From: CAYMUL01 sp964393605 | GTDB taxonomy: Bacteria; Bacteroidota; Ignavibacteria; Ignavibacteriales; Ignavibacteriaceae | Length of the DNA stretch: 43,727 nucleotides | Reading direction: 5' to 3' | NCBI GenBank assembly: GCA_964393605.1 | Contig: CAYMUL010000027.1 | Coordinates: 1 to 43,727, forward strand | Shown: positions 6,270 through 14,943 of the stretch, piece by piece | How the letters are laid out: every line of letters begins with the position of its first letter | How positions within the stretch are numbered: position 1 is the first letter of the stretch | Position numbers and translations under genes: made by a program | Notes under the pieces: generated by a model | The model's input: only the letters and a program-made list of their open reading frames with translations | The model's database searches: none | What the model was told of the DNA's origin: nothing

Positions 6270-9167
6270 TCAATTTTCCATTGCCCTTATGACCTCGTTA
6301 TAAAATTGTGGGCGCACTTTCCCAATTTTAATATTGTTTCTTGTGGGGTGAACTCTATTAGTGAAAAGGATTGCAAAAACTTTTTTTTCGGGATCGACCC
6401 AAACGGAAGTGCCGGTGTAACCTGTGTGTCCGAAAGAAGTTGAAGAGAATAATTCTCCTGCAGAACTTTTCTCTGATTTGGTATCCCACCCGATTCCACG
6501 AGAACTGATTTTAGATTGTCTACTCGTGAATAACGCAACTGTTTCAGGTTTGATTAATTGTACTCCCTGATAATTTCCTTTTTGCAAAAGCATCTGTAAA
6601 AGCACGGCAATATCTGAGACGGTAGAGAACAAACCGGCATGCCCGGCAACTCCGTTCAGCATGTATGCTGTTTCGTCATGCACTTCACCAATAAGCAAGC
6701 GATTTCTAAAATAGTTGTCAACTTCGGTCGGGGCTATTTTTTCGCGAATCTCTTTTGCGGGATTGTAAAATGTATTTCTCATCCCGAGCGGTGAAAAAAT
6801 ATTTTCGTAGCAAAATTTGTCGAGCGATTTTTTGGAAACTTTTTCAATCACTTTGGCGAGCGTAATCATTCCGAGATCGGAATAAACCATTTTTGTTCCG
6901 GTTTCAAAATCCAATTTTGAATTATAAATATCTTGAAGAAGTTCGTTACCATTCTTTACAAGTTTATAGTATGGTTTAAAAGCCGGCAACCCGCTTTGAT
7001 GAAGCAGCAAATCCTTCAATGTAATATTTTTCTTCCCGTTCTTTCCGAATGCGGGAATATATTTGACAACTTTATCTTCAAGTTTAAAAAGTTTTCTATC
7101 AACACAAATCATTGCGGCAGTAGTAGTAGCAATCACTTTTGAAACGGAAGCGAGATCAAAAATTGTTTCGGTTGTCATCGTGCGAGAATTGAAATCATAC
7201 GTCATATTTCCGAAAGCTTTTTTATGGAGGATTTCTCCTTCCTTTGCAATTAAAATGACTGCACCGGGAAAAGCGGAATCTTTGATTGAATTATTGATTA
7301 AAGAATCCACATTAGAAAATTTTTCTTTCTCTTGAAGAGAATAAGATTTTGATTTATCGCTCAGCGCAGATTTTTTCAATTCAATTCCATCGCCAAAAAT
7401 AAAATTGGTATTTGGAAGAGAGATCGGAAGTTTTCCGGTAATGTGCGTTTCACCGAATAATGATGCGGCTAAGGCGGTTTCTGAAATTTCCGCTTCGCCG
7501 TAATTTGTTATGTAACCGTTCACTTTCGGAAAGTTAGACAACAGATAAGGATTGCCGTGCGAAAGGAGTAGAACCGGTTTTTTAGTTTTTAAAAGTTGTG
7601 CAACGAATGTTTCCTGTTTAGCATTCAAACCGATTGTACCCTGATATGCGCGCACTTTAAGATAAGTTGAAAGTAAAATTATATCCTTCTTTTTAATTTC
7701 ATTCATCGCTTCTCTGTACTCCCCTTTTGTTGAGCGTGGGGTGAGTATTGTTGTTGTAACTGAGGGATTGCGCGCGGCTATCAAATTCTGAAAACGATTT
7801 GCCGGCGAAGATTCTTTCGTATCAAGTAAAATTATGTGATGATATTTTTTTTTGTCCCCCGAAGAAACCGGCAAAAGATTTTTTTCATTCTTAACAAGAG
7901 TAATAGATTTTTCCGCGAGAAGATTAGCAACTTTGAAATGTTCATCAATGCCGATGTTGTCTGCAATCGAATCAATATCTATTTGCGATTTTTCATGAAG
8001 TTTCAACCATCTTTTTAAAATTAAAATTCTGCGAACAGATTCGTCAATTCGCGCAACAGAAATTCTTCCACTATAAACTGCACGAACAACGGAGTGAACA
8101 ACTTCATCTTCAAACGAGGGATCGGGAAATAAAATCAAGTCATTGCCGGCTTCGAGCGCGAGAATAGCGGCTTCCCCCGTTGTGTATCTTTTTGTAATCG
8201 CGTGCATATTCATCGCATCGGTTACAATCAATCCGTTGAACTTTAATTTTTCTCTCAAAAGCTTTGTAACAATTTTTGGAGAAAGAGTTGCAGAGATAGT
8301 ATCGGAATCAAACACCGGAACACCAAGATGCCCGATCATAATTGACATTACGCCGTTATTGATATTGGATATGAAGGGTGCTAATTCAGTCTTCATTAAC
8401 TCATCTTCACTTCCTGAAATCACGGGAAGATCTTTGTGCGAGTCGATTGTTGTGTTGCCGTGTCCGGGAAAATGTTTTGAAGTTGCAACCATGCCGCCAT
8501 CTTGCAAACCTTTTAAAAATGCGTTTGAAAGATTCGCGACGAGCTCAACTTTTTCTCCGAACGCACGAACATTGATGATAGGATTGTTCGCTTCGTTATT
8601 GACATCGGCAACCGGTGCATAGTTTTGATGCACTCCGAATGATAAACCTTCGCGCGCAATAATTTTTCCCATTCGATATACGAGAGCGGTATCATTCGCC
8701 GCACCGAGTGCCATCGAATAAGGAAACGATGTTGTTCTGTCAACGTGTTGCGCAACTCCTCTCTCAAAATCGGATGAGATGAGTAACGGAATTTTTGATA
8801 ACGATTGTAGCTTGTTCGTAAGAATCGCTTCTTCATAAATGCCGCTTTGAAAAAAAATAATTCCACCAATTTTCATCTCTTCGACAAGATGTTTCAATCG
8901 CAAATAGGAAGGATTGTCTTCGGAATAATATTTTCCGCTTGCGTAAGGGAATAATAGTTGTCCGGCTTTCTCTTCAATCGTCATTGAGTTTAAAGTTTGC
9001 TCTACCCATGGATCATTTTTAATATCGAAGATTCGCACATCGTTGAAAGTATTGAAAAGAAAATCTGTGTGATTTTTTACTCGCGGGTCTTCTAAATTAT
9101 TTCCGATTGAAATAATGGAAATGAAAATTAGAATTATAAATTGAAAAAATTTTTTAAGGAAGTTCAT
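6270..9167 (-). CDS. GH3 N-acetylglucosaminidase fused to a beta-lactamase-fold domain
   Basis: 965 residues from ATG 9167, 4 bp after the permease stop; the longer frame back to 9191 would need a TTG inside that gene. A hydrophobic N-terminus (residues 5-22) suggests export or anchoring. Residues about 50-390 are a NagZ-type GH3 domain with KHFPGHGNTTIDSH (231-244, the His/Asp general acid-base pair) and the nucleophile Asp317 in GLIVTDAM. Residues 430-590 resemble the GH3 C-terminal sandwich. Residues about 615-960 form a class C beta-lactamase/PBP-like domain with SxxK at Ser674-Lys677, Tyr762-Ser-Asp (YSD in place of YxN) and a late HTG in the KTG position. Such fusions are known in Bacteroidota. 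The likely role is trimming GlcNAc from anhydro-muropeptides plus a peptidase or esterase activity. It is the last gene of the kinase-permease-hydrolase operon. Confidence 0.9.
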   Translation of the reverse strand: MNFLKKFFQFIILIFISIISIGNNLEDPRVKNHTDFLFNTFNDVRIFDIKNDPWVEQTLNSMTIEEKAGQLLFPYASGKYYSEDNPSYLRLKHLVEEMKIGGIIFFQSGIYEEAILTNKLQSLSKIPLLISSDFERGVAQHVDRTTSFPYSMALGAANDTALVYRMGKIIAREGLSFGVHQNYAPVADVNNEANNPIINVRAFGEKVELVANLSNAFLKGLQDGGMVATSKHFPGHGNTTIDSHKDLPVISGSEDELMKTELAPFISNINNGVMSIMIGHLGVPVFDSDTISATLSPKIVTKLLREKLKFNGLIVTDAMNMHAITKRYTTGEAAILALEAGNDLILFPDPSFEDEVVHSVVRAVYSGRISVARIDESVRRILILKRWLKLHEKSQIDIDSIADNIGIDEHFKVANLLAEKSITLVKNEKNLLPVSSGDKKKYHHIILLDTKESSPANRFQNLIAARNPSVTTTILTPRSTKGEYREAMNEIKKKDIILLSTYLKVRAYQGTIGLNAKQETFVAQLLKTKKPVLLLSHGNPYLLSNFPKVNGYITNYGEAEISETALAASLFGETHITGKLPISLPNTNFIFGDGIELKKSALSDKSKSYSLQEKEKFSNVDSLINNSIKDSAFPGAVILIAKEGEILHKKAFGNMTYDFNSRTMTTETIFDLASVSKVIATTTAAMICVDRKLFKLEDKVVKYIPAFGKNGKKNITLKDLLLHQSGLPAFKPYYKLVKNGNELLQDIYNSKLDFETGTKMVYSDLGMITLAKVIEKVSKKSLDKFCYENIFSPLGMRNTFYNPAKEIREKIAPTEVDNYFRNRLLIGEVHDETAYMLNGVAGHAGLFSTVSDIAVLLQMLLQKGNYQGVQLIKPETVALFTSRQSKISSRGIGWDTKSEKSSAGELFSSTSFGHTGYTGTSVWVDPEKKVFAILFTNRVHPTRNNIKIGKVRPQFYNEVIRAMEN

Positions 9168-9171
9168 CTCG

Positions 9172-11022
9172 TTACTCAGTTTTTTTACCAAACTCAGGAT
9201 CGAGCGGAATTAATTTTGTAATGATGAACGCTGGAATTGTTGCGATGCAAACCCAAACGAAGAAGTGGGAGTAGCCGATCAATTCTTGCAACCAACCGCT
9301 GAACATTCCGGGAATCATCATGCCGAGTGCCATGAATCCCGTGCAAATTGCGTAGTGCGCGGTTTTATGTTCGCCGTCGGAAATGTAAATCATATAAAGC
9401 ATGTAAGCCGTAAATCCGAAACCGTAGCCGAATTGTTCAATCGCTACACACAAATTGATGATAAGAAAATTATCGGGCAATGCGTAAGCGAGATAGATAT
9501 AAACGAGATCTGGAACGTTGATAGCAAGCACCATCACCCAAATCCATTTTTTCAAACCGTCGCGCGCCGCTAAAAATCCACCGAGGATTCCGCCCAATGT
9601 TAAACCGATAATGCCAACTGTTCCATACACAAATCCTACTTGACCTGTTGTTAAAGCAAGCCCGCCGACTTCACGCACATCAAGCAAAAACGGAGCGGCA
9701 AGTTTTACAAGTTGTGCCTCGGCAAAACGATAGAGAAGTAAAAATGCTAAAATCAAACCGATGTTTTTCTTTTTAAAGAAGAGCGCAAATGTTTTGAAAA
9801 ATTCTTTTAGAATTGAATTTGAGTTATCATGAACAACCGCTTTATCCGCATCAGGCTTGGGCAAAACGAATTTATGATAAACAAAGAAGAGAATAAACAA
9901 TCCGGCGAGAACAAGAAAAGTAATCATCCAGGCGAAAGGAATATTACCCGCTCTTCCCGCAAAGTGAGTTGATGTTTCCATTTTTAATTTCGGATCGAGT
10001 TGAACAACTGCGATCGCAGGAATATTCCAATTCGATTTATTGAATTCAAATCTTGCACCTTCAACAAGCGTGATACTATTATCTCCCGATTCTCTGCCGA
10101 AGTTCACAACAATTTTTTCATCGGGCTGTTGCGAAAGTTTTAAATAGACAAAACCAATCGCTCCGGTAATTTCTTTTTGCGTAACAACTTTCTCTTCTTC
10201 ACCAAAATTATTTTTAATAAAATTTCCGAGTGGCGTTCCGATATTTTTGGAGAACCATGACTCATCTTCTGCCTTTGCAGATGTAGCGGTTGCTTTAACT
10301 TCCTCCGAATAAAATTTGTTTTGAGAATTCCAATTCTTCGCGAATGTAACGAGAGAATCAATTTCACTTTTTTTCATTCCCGAAGTTGAAAGACTTAAAA
10401 CGGGAGAAGAAGAAATAATTTCCAAATCATTTGAAGAAGGAAATTCTTGTTTATTTGGATTGAATGAATCGAGTGCAACAACATTTTCTGTTTTAGAATT
10501 TACATTCATTTCAACCGGAGGCAGACCACTGCTGCTTTCCAAATATCCGGCGAGGATTACGAGTAATCCCTGTCCTGTGATCATCGCGAGCCGATAAAAC
10601 GTGCTTCGAATGCCTACGAACCATGCTTGATCATGTTTAGAAAGAGCGAGCATATAAAAACCGTCTGCCGCAATATCATGCGTAGCAGAACTGAAAGCGA
10701 GCAACCAGAAAAATGCTAAAGTGTATTGAAAATAATTTTCGGTGGGAATAGTGAAAGCAACGCCCGCTAAACCCCCGCCGATTAGCAATTGCATTATCAC
10801 AATCCAAAATCTTTTTGTTTTTAGAATATCGACGACGGGACTCCACAATGGCTTTATCACCCATGGCAAATAAAGCCAGCTTGTGTAAAGAGCAATTTCT
10901 GTGTTCGAAATTCCGAGACGCTTGTACATTATGACGGAGAGTGTCATCACTACTATGTAAGGAATACCTTCTGCAAAATAGAGTGTCGGTATCCATGACC
11001 ATGCTTTACTTTTTTGATTCAT
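9172..11022 (-). CDS. AmpG-like MFS muropeptide permease with large loop insertion
   Basis: 616 residues. The N-terminus (WSWIPTLYFAEGIPY...) and the segments LYTSWLYLPWVIKPLWSPVVD, SSATHDIAADGFY and FRS-type helices match the AmpG/PAT branch of the major facilitator superfamily, which imports GlcNAc-anhydroMurNAc peptides. Five helices come first. A hydrophilic stretch of about 195 residues (162-358) follows, then helices 6-12. By topology the insertion should face the periplasm. Usual AmpG proteins are about 430-490 residues, so the extra length is this insertion. It sits between a sugar kinase and a GH3 hexosaminidase, which supports a cell-wall recycling role. Another sugar substrate remains possible. 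Confidence 0.8.
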   Translation of the reverse strand: MNQKSKAWSWIPTLYFAEGIPYIVVMTLSVIMYKRLGISNTEIALYTSWLYLPWVIKPLWSPVVDILKTKRFWIVIMQLLIGGGLAGVAFTIPTENYFQYTLAFFWLLAFSSATHDIAADGFYMLALSKHDQAWFVGIRSTFYRLAMITGQGLLVILAGYLESSSGLPPVEMNVNSKTENVVALDSFNPNKQEFPSSNDLEIISSSPVLSLSTSGMKKSEIDSLVTFAKNWNSQNKFYSEEVKATATSAKAEDESWFSKNIGTPLGNFIKNNFGEEEKVVTQKEITGAIGFVYLKLSQQPDEKIVVNFGRESGDNSITLVEGARFEFNKSNWNIPAIAVVQLDPKLKMETSTHFAGRAGNIPFAWMITFLVLAGLFILFFVYHKFVLPKPDADKAVVHDNSNSILKEFFKTFALFFKKKNIGLILAFLLLYRFAEAQLVKLAAPFLLDVREVGGLALTTGQVGFVYGTVGIIGLTLGGILGGFLAARDGLKKWIWVMVLAINVPDLVYIYLAYALPDNFLIINLCVAIEQFGYGFGFTAYMLYMIYISDGEHKTAHYAICTGFMALGMMIPGMFSGWLQELIGYSHFFVWVCIATIPAFIITKLIPLDPEFGKKTE

Positions 11023-11036
11023 CGCTACTCATTTAT

Positions 11037-11963
11037 TTAAGTTAATTTTTTATATGTTGATGCCATCAGAGCCGCGCCGAATGCAGGTTTATGTTTTGGT
11101 TCGACTACGACTATGTCGCTCAATGTTGTTTCTATTTTTTTTCGAAGCAATGCGCTGTATACATTTTCATTCGCAATTAAACTGCCGATAAATGACACGC
11201 GCAATTTATCGTTGATAATTTTTTTTCTCATCGCACGAATGTGAAGAACCAATTCATCTGCGGAGAATTCCAAAATGTCGGAAGCTGTTTTGTCCCCTTG
11301 TTCTGCGGCTCGAAGTACAATCGGGGCTACCGATGCAATGTCGAAATTATTTTTGTAGATATCAATTATCAATTGTTCGGATGAAGTGATTTTAAATTCA
11401 TTCAAAAAAATATTCATTAATAAAGTAGGATTTCCTCTGCCGTCAAAATTTTTTGCAATTGATTTTAACGCCATCTGCCCGATGCCGTAGCCACTCCCTT
11501 CATCGCCTATAAATCTACCGAAGCCGCCGGTGCGATGAACATTTCCTTTCTGGTCTTTGCCAAAACAAATCGAGCCGGTGCCTGCAATTAAAATACATCC
11601 GACTTCACCACCGAATGCACCTTCGAGTGCAACAATTGCATCGCTCACAACTTGAAAATTATTTATCGAAATATTTTTTTGAGTAAGGAAAGAGTAAAAA
11701 GATTTTTCAAGAGACTCGGCATCGCTTCTTCTTCCCGCGCCGGTTGTGCCGAGCGTAATTCCCGCAAAATCGGAAATTTGCATTTTTAATTCTTCGCAAC
11801 ATTTCTGAAGCGCAGAAAAAATTGTTTCGCAAACGACATCGTTTCCGAGCATTAAAAAATTTGTTGGTCCGCCATAGTACTCGAATAATTGTTTCTTGTT
11901 TTCATCAATAACAACGTAATGAGACTTGGTTCCTCCGCCGTCAATTCCGATATAATATTTCAT
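11037..11963 (-). CDS. BadF/BadG/NagK-type N-acetyl-sugar kinase
   Basis: 308 residues of the actin-like ATPase fold. Phosphate-1 loop YIGIDGGGTKSHYVVID is at the N-terminus. The middle has the second phosphate loop ILIAGTGSICFGKD followed by RTGGFGRFIGDEGSGYGIGQ, the pattern of the BadF/BadG/BcrA family members that act as eukaryote-type GlcNAc kinases or glucosamine/MurNAc kinases. Length fits these kinases. It would phosphorylate the amino sugar released by the downstream GH3 enzyme. It is the first gene of the recycling operon; the permease follows after 14 bp. GlcNAc versus MurNAc versus glucosamine cannot be decided from sequence. Confidence 0.83.
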   Translation of the reverse strand: MKYYIGIDGGGTKSHYVVIDENKKQLFEYYGGPTNFLMLGNDVVCETIFSALQKCCEELKMQISDFAGITLGTTGAGRRSDAESLEKSFYSFLTQKNISINNFQVVSDAIVALEGAFGGEVGCILIAGTGSICFGKDQKGNVHRTGGFGRFIGDEGSGYGIGQMALKSIAKNFDGRGNPTLLMNIFLNEFKITSSEQLIIDIYKNNFDIASVAPIVLRAAEQGDKTASDILEFSADELVLHIRAMRKKIINDKLRVSFIGSLIANENVYSALLRKKIETTLSDIVVVEPKHKPAFGAALMASTYKKLT

Positions 11964-12174
11964 TCAATCTGTTTTGTAAATGTGGAAATAACTTTGCAAA
12001 AAATAGAGAAGTAAAAAGTAGAAACCAAAAAAGAAATTGGAGTGAGTAAAATTTTATGCGAGAATGTTTCATGAAATTCAGCAAATAATAAATAATCATC
12101 GAAATGCGAGTAGAAGATTGAGAACACTGTTTCAACTTGCGCCGATTAATTTGTGCAGTCGATTATCAAATGAA
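11964..12174. other. Non-coding upstream region of the recycling operon
   Basis: About 210 bases with no convincing gene. A 64-codon minus-strand frame overlaps the kinase start but has no family features or supporting context. The promoter of the kinase-permease-hydrolase operon should lie here, but no clear -35/-10 pair could be picked with confidence. Confidence 0.5.
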
Positions 12175-12480
12175 AATTAATCCACTACGAGGATTTTGAA
12201 TGCTTTAGGTCTTCAAATTAGCATCATCATTCAATCCCCTCTCCTACAGGAGAGGGGCAAGGGGTGAGGTCCGTTTTACAATTTCGAAATTCAAAACCGT
12301 GAAGTGTCAATAATATAATAAGGTCTTTTTTCGTGGCGATATTATTGTTACTAAGGTTGAAAAAAAAATTAAGGTTTATGTTTATAAATTCTTGTTACTA
12401 TGATTTTGGTTTTTGAAGATTCCAATTTTTCGTCATCATTCTATCCCCTCTCCTACAGGAGAGGGGCAAGGGGTGAGGTC
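12175..12480. repeat. Duplicated intergenic block, copy A, with two palindromes
   Basis: About 305 bases that recur 392 bp downstream at 12567-12871 with roughly 95 percent identity by eye. The copy contains two GC-rich 22-bp near-palindromes at 12236-12257 and 12445-12466 (arms CCCCTCTCCT and AGGAGAGGGG), each followed by caaggggtgaggtc. No protein-coding potential was recognised; a short plus-strand frame at 12400-12591 is composed of the repeat itself. Confidence 0.9.
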
Positions 12481-12566
12481 CGTTTTTACAATATTGTTGT
12501 TACTAATGTTGTCGGGGAATTAAGGTTTGTATTTTTATTTTTGCTTTGCAGTGATTGTGTTAAAAT

Positions 12567-12871
12567 AATTAATCCACTTCGAGGATTTTGAATGTTTTAG
12601 GTCTTCAAATTAGCGTCACCATTCTATCCCCTCTCCTGCAGGAGAGGGGCAAGGGGTGAGGTCTGTTTTACAATTTCGAAATTTAAAACCGTGAAGTGTC
12701 AATAAGATAATAAGGTCTTTTTTCGTGGCGATATTATTGTTACTAAGGTTGAAAAAAAAATTAAGGTTTATGTTTATAAATTCTTGTTACTATGATTTTG
12801 GTTTTTGAAGATTTCAATTTTTCATCATCCTCAATCCCCTCTCCTACAGGAGAGGGGCAAGGGGTGAGGTC
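12567..12871. repeat. Duplicated intergenic block, copy B, with two palindromes
   Basis: Second copy of the 12175-12480 block at an offset of 392 bp (391 at the far end). Palindromes lie at 12628-12649 and 12836-12857. The third of the four palindromes has CTGCAG at its centre and is perfectly symmetrical; the others have CTACAG. The 12481-12566 linker also resembles part of the unit (ttgttactaatgttg and aattaaggtttgt), so the array looks like nested duplications. 12872-13006 holds nothing recognisable. Confidence 0.9.
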
Positions 12872-13006
12872 TTTTTATAATACTGGAGTTCAGCTTAAAA
12901 TTTATATTTTTAAAATATCGGTAGAATGATTATCATCCAACATCACTTAAAAATTCTCCAAAATATAAAATCACAATTCTAAATTTTTAGAGCTGCCGCT
13001 AAAAAG

Positions 13007-13045
13007 CAGGCTTGAATCGAAAACGAAATATTTGATTCAAGCCTG
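13007..13045 (-). terminator. Terminator of the thyA-to-yajC gene string
   Basis: A perfect 12-bp stem, CAGGCTTGAATC (13007-13018) paired with GATTCAAGCCTG (13034-13045), with a 15-base loop. Read on the minus strand it is followed by cTTTTT, 8 bp after the yajC stop. There is an A run on the other side too, so it could act in both directions. Confidence 0.9.
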
Positions 13046-13052
13046 AAAAAAA

Positions 13053-13376
13053 TTAGCTCGTTGTTTTGGTTGAAACGATGTTTGAAATCGCACTCTTTTC
13101 AAATTTCATTTTTACATTTTCAGAAACTTGAATAAGCACGGTAGTATCTTCCAAACCGGCAACGATGCCGTGAATACCGCTGCTTGTAATCACTTTATCA
13201 CCTTTTTGCACACCGGAGAGAAGTTTCTCTCTTTCCTTATTTCGTTTCTGTTGCGGGCGAATAATCATGAAATAAAAAATCAGAAAGATCGCGCCGAACA
13301 TAACCAGCGTGCTGATCATTCCGCCGCCTCCGCCGCTTGAATCCGGTGGTGGCGCCATTGCAATTAAATTGTACAT
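13053..13376 (-). CDS. yajC: Preprotein translocase subunit YajC
   Basis: 107 residues from ATG 13376. The ATG at 13382 overlaps the tgt stop (TAATG), but the ribosome-binding site AAGGAG ends only 2 bases before it and 8 bases before 13376, so the second ATG is preferred. After a proline/glycine-rich N-terminus there is one transmembrane helix (STLVMFGAIFLIFYFMIIRP) followed at once by the YajC signature RPQQKRNKEREKLL and the small cytoplasmic beta domain (LQKGDKVITSSGIHGIV-like). YajC associates with SecDF in the inner membrane. The tgt-yajC order is widely conserved in bacteria. Confidence 0.93.
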   Translation of the reverse strand: MYNLIAMAPPPDSSGGGGGMISTLVMFGAIFLIFYFMIIRPQQKRNKEREKLLSGVQKGDKVITSSGIHGIVAGLEDTTVLIQVSENVKMKFEKSAISNIVSTKTTS

Positions 13377-13381
13377 TTTCA

Positions 13382-14530
13382 TTACTCCTTTTCGTTTGAG
13401 TTTTTTGTTAAAGAATTAATTATTGAATTTTTCCAGTCTTTAAAATTATTGCTTAATATTTTTTCACGCGCGGTTTCCACGAGATTCAAATAAAAAAATA
13501 AATTGTGAATCGAACCGAGTTCTAAAGCTAAAATTTCCTTAGCAATATAAAGATGCCGTAGATATGCGCGAGAATAATTTCTGCAAGTATAACAACTGCA
13601 ATCTGAATCGAGCGGGGAAAAATCATCTTTATACTTTGCGTTACGAATTGATACGATGCCGTCCGAAGTGAACAGATATGCGTTGCGCGCGTTGCGAGTC
13701 GGCATAACACAATCGAACATATCGATTCCTCTTTCAATTGCTTCGAGAATATTTTCAGGGCGACCAACTCCCATCAAATAGCGTGGTTTATTTTCGGATA
13801 AAAATTCTGTCGTGAAGTCCACCAATTCATACATCGTTTCGGTAGGTTCGCCGACTGCCAAACCGCCGATTGCAATTCCGTCAAATTGTATTTGCGAAAG
13901 ATCGCGCGCGCTCTTTTCACGTAAATCTTTGTACACACTTCCCTGCACAATGCCGAATAAAAATTGTTCGTAGCCGTAAAGCGGCGAAATATTTTGGAAC
14001 GCATCGTAATTTTTAATTGCCCAATCACTCGTTAGTTGCGTGGATTTTTTCGCGTAATCATATTCGCAAGGATAAGGTGTACACTCGTCAAGAACCATCA
14101 TAACATCCGCGCCGATGGAGCGTTGGATTGAAATAACTTTCTCGGGCGTAAAAAAATGTTTTGAGCCGTCGAGATGTGAACGGAATTCAACTCCGTCGCT
14201 TTTAATTTTTCGCAAATCGGATAAACTGAAAACTTGAAACCCGCCGCTATCGGTGAGTATTGCATTTTTCCAATTCATAAAATTGTGAAGCCCACCTGCT
14301 TTTTCTAATACATCTGTACCCGGACGGAGATAAAGATGATATGTATTCCCTAAAATTATTTTGCTTTTCAATTCTTCACTTAAGTAATTTTGGTTCACCG
14401 CTTTAACAGTGCCTTGCGTTCCGACCGGCATGAATACAGGCGTTTCAACTCTTCCGTGCGCAGTTTCAAAAAATCCCGCGCGTGCTTTGGTATCTTTTGA
14501 TTTCGCTTCAACTACAAAATTCAGACTCAT
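13382..14530 (-). CDS. tgt: Queuine tRNA-ribosyltransferase
   Basis: 382 residues from ATG 14530 (MSLNFVVEAKSKDTKARAG), the normal family length; a longer frame to 14650 would overlap the DCC gene. Tgt exchanges guanine-34 for preQ1 in GUN-anticodon tRNAs. Visible hallmarks are the substrate loop ILTDSGGFQVFSL with Asp94, GGLAVGEPTE, the DCVMPTRNARNA segment with the nucleophilic aspartate, and the zinc site CSCYTCRNYSRAYLRHL followed by a distal His. The stop overlaps the first yajC ATG. Confidence 0.96.
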   Translation of the reverse strand: MSLNFVVEAKSKDTKARAGFFETAHGRVETPVFMPVGTQGTVKAVNQNYLSEELKSKIILGNTYHLYLRPGTDVLEKAGGLHNFMNWKNAILTDSGGFQVFSLSDLRKIKSDGVEFRSHLDGSKHFFTPEKVISIQRSIGADVMMVLDECTPYPCEYDYAKKSTQLTSDWAIKNYDAFQNISPLYGYEQFLFGIVQGSVYKDLREKSARDLSQIQFDGIAIGGLAVGEPTETMYELVDFTTEFLSENKPRYLMGVGRPENILEAIERGIDMFDCVMPTRNARNAYLFTSDGIVSIRNAKYKDDFSPLDSDCSCYTCRNYSRAYLRHLYIAKEILALELGSIHNLFFYLNLVETAREKILSNNFKDWKNSIINSLTKNSNEKE

Positions 14531-14546
14531 AATTCTTCGCAATAAA

Positions 14547-14942
14547 TCATGAAATAAATTTTGCTCTCTCTTCGGGAGTAGGAATTCTGCACGATTCTTT
14601 CTTTCCGAAAAATGAATAACGATTTTTTGCAATGAGTGAATAAAATGCATCGCGAAGAAAAACCGGAAGAAATTTTAAAGGATAAAATAATTTCAATTTC
14701 GTGTTTAGTTCTTTTAAAATCTGAAATGCTGCGGTAGATTTTGTAAAATATTTTTTATCGTCGATGAGGATGAAAGTATCGAAGTCAACGATTGAAAAGC
14801 CGAGTTCTCTCAATTTATTTTGACCGAAATCAGATTGCAGCGGAGAAAAAAGAAAAACATTTTTTGAGTCTCTATCAATAATAAAGTTCACCCAAAAATT
14901 GCAGAAGTTGCAAACGCCGTCAAACAAAATAATTTTCTTCAA
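14547..14942 (-). CDS. DCC-family (DUF393/YuxK) thiol-disulfide oxidoreductase-like protein
   Basis: 131 residues. The N-terminus KKIILFDGVCNFCNFWVNFIIDRD carries the DxxCxxC pattern that defines the DCC/DUF393 family, annotated as thiol-disulfide oxidoreductase-like though the biochemical role is mostly unproven. The only start that keeps this N-terminus is TTG at 14942, one base after the preceding stop, so translation probably depends on coupling with the upstream CorC-like gene. tgt follows after 16 bp. Confidence 0.8.
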   Translation of the reverse strand: MKKIILFDGVCNFCNFWVNFIIDRDSKNVFLFSPLQSDFGQNKLRELGFSIVDFDTFILIDDKKYFTKSTAAFQILKELNTKLKLFYPLKFLPVFLRDAFYSLIAKNRYSFFGKKESCRIPTPEERAKFIS

Positions 14943-14943
14943 T

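Noticed and set aside
8143..8622. 159-codon plus-strand open frame inside the GH3 gene
   Set aside because: It is the antisense shadow of the well-conserved GH3 catalytic region.
12400..12591. 63-codon plus-strand open frame in the intergenic block
   Set aside because: It consists of the duplicated palindromic repeat and its linker; no ribosome-binding site or conserved protein pattern.
12236..12857. Four regularly spaced palindromic repeats that could be read as a CRISPR array
   Set aside because: Spacings are about 183-209 bp, the intervening sequences are themselves repeated, and no cas gene is nearby.
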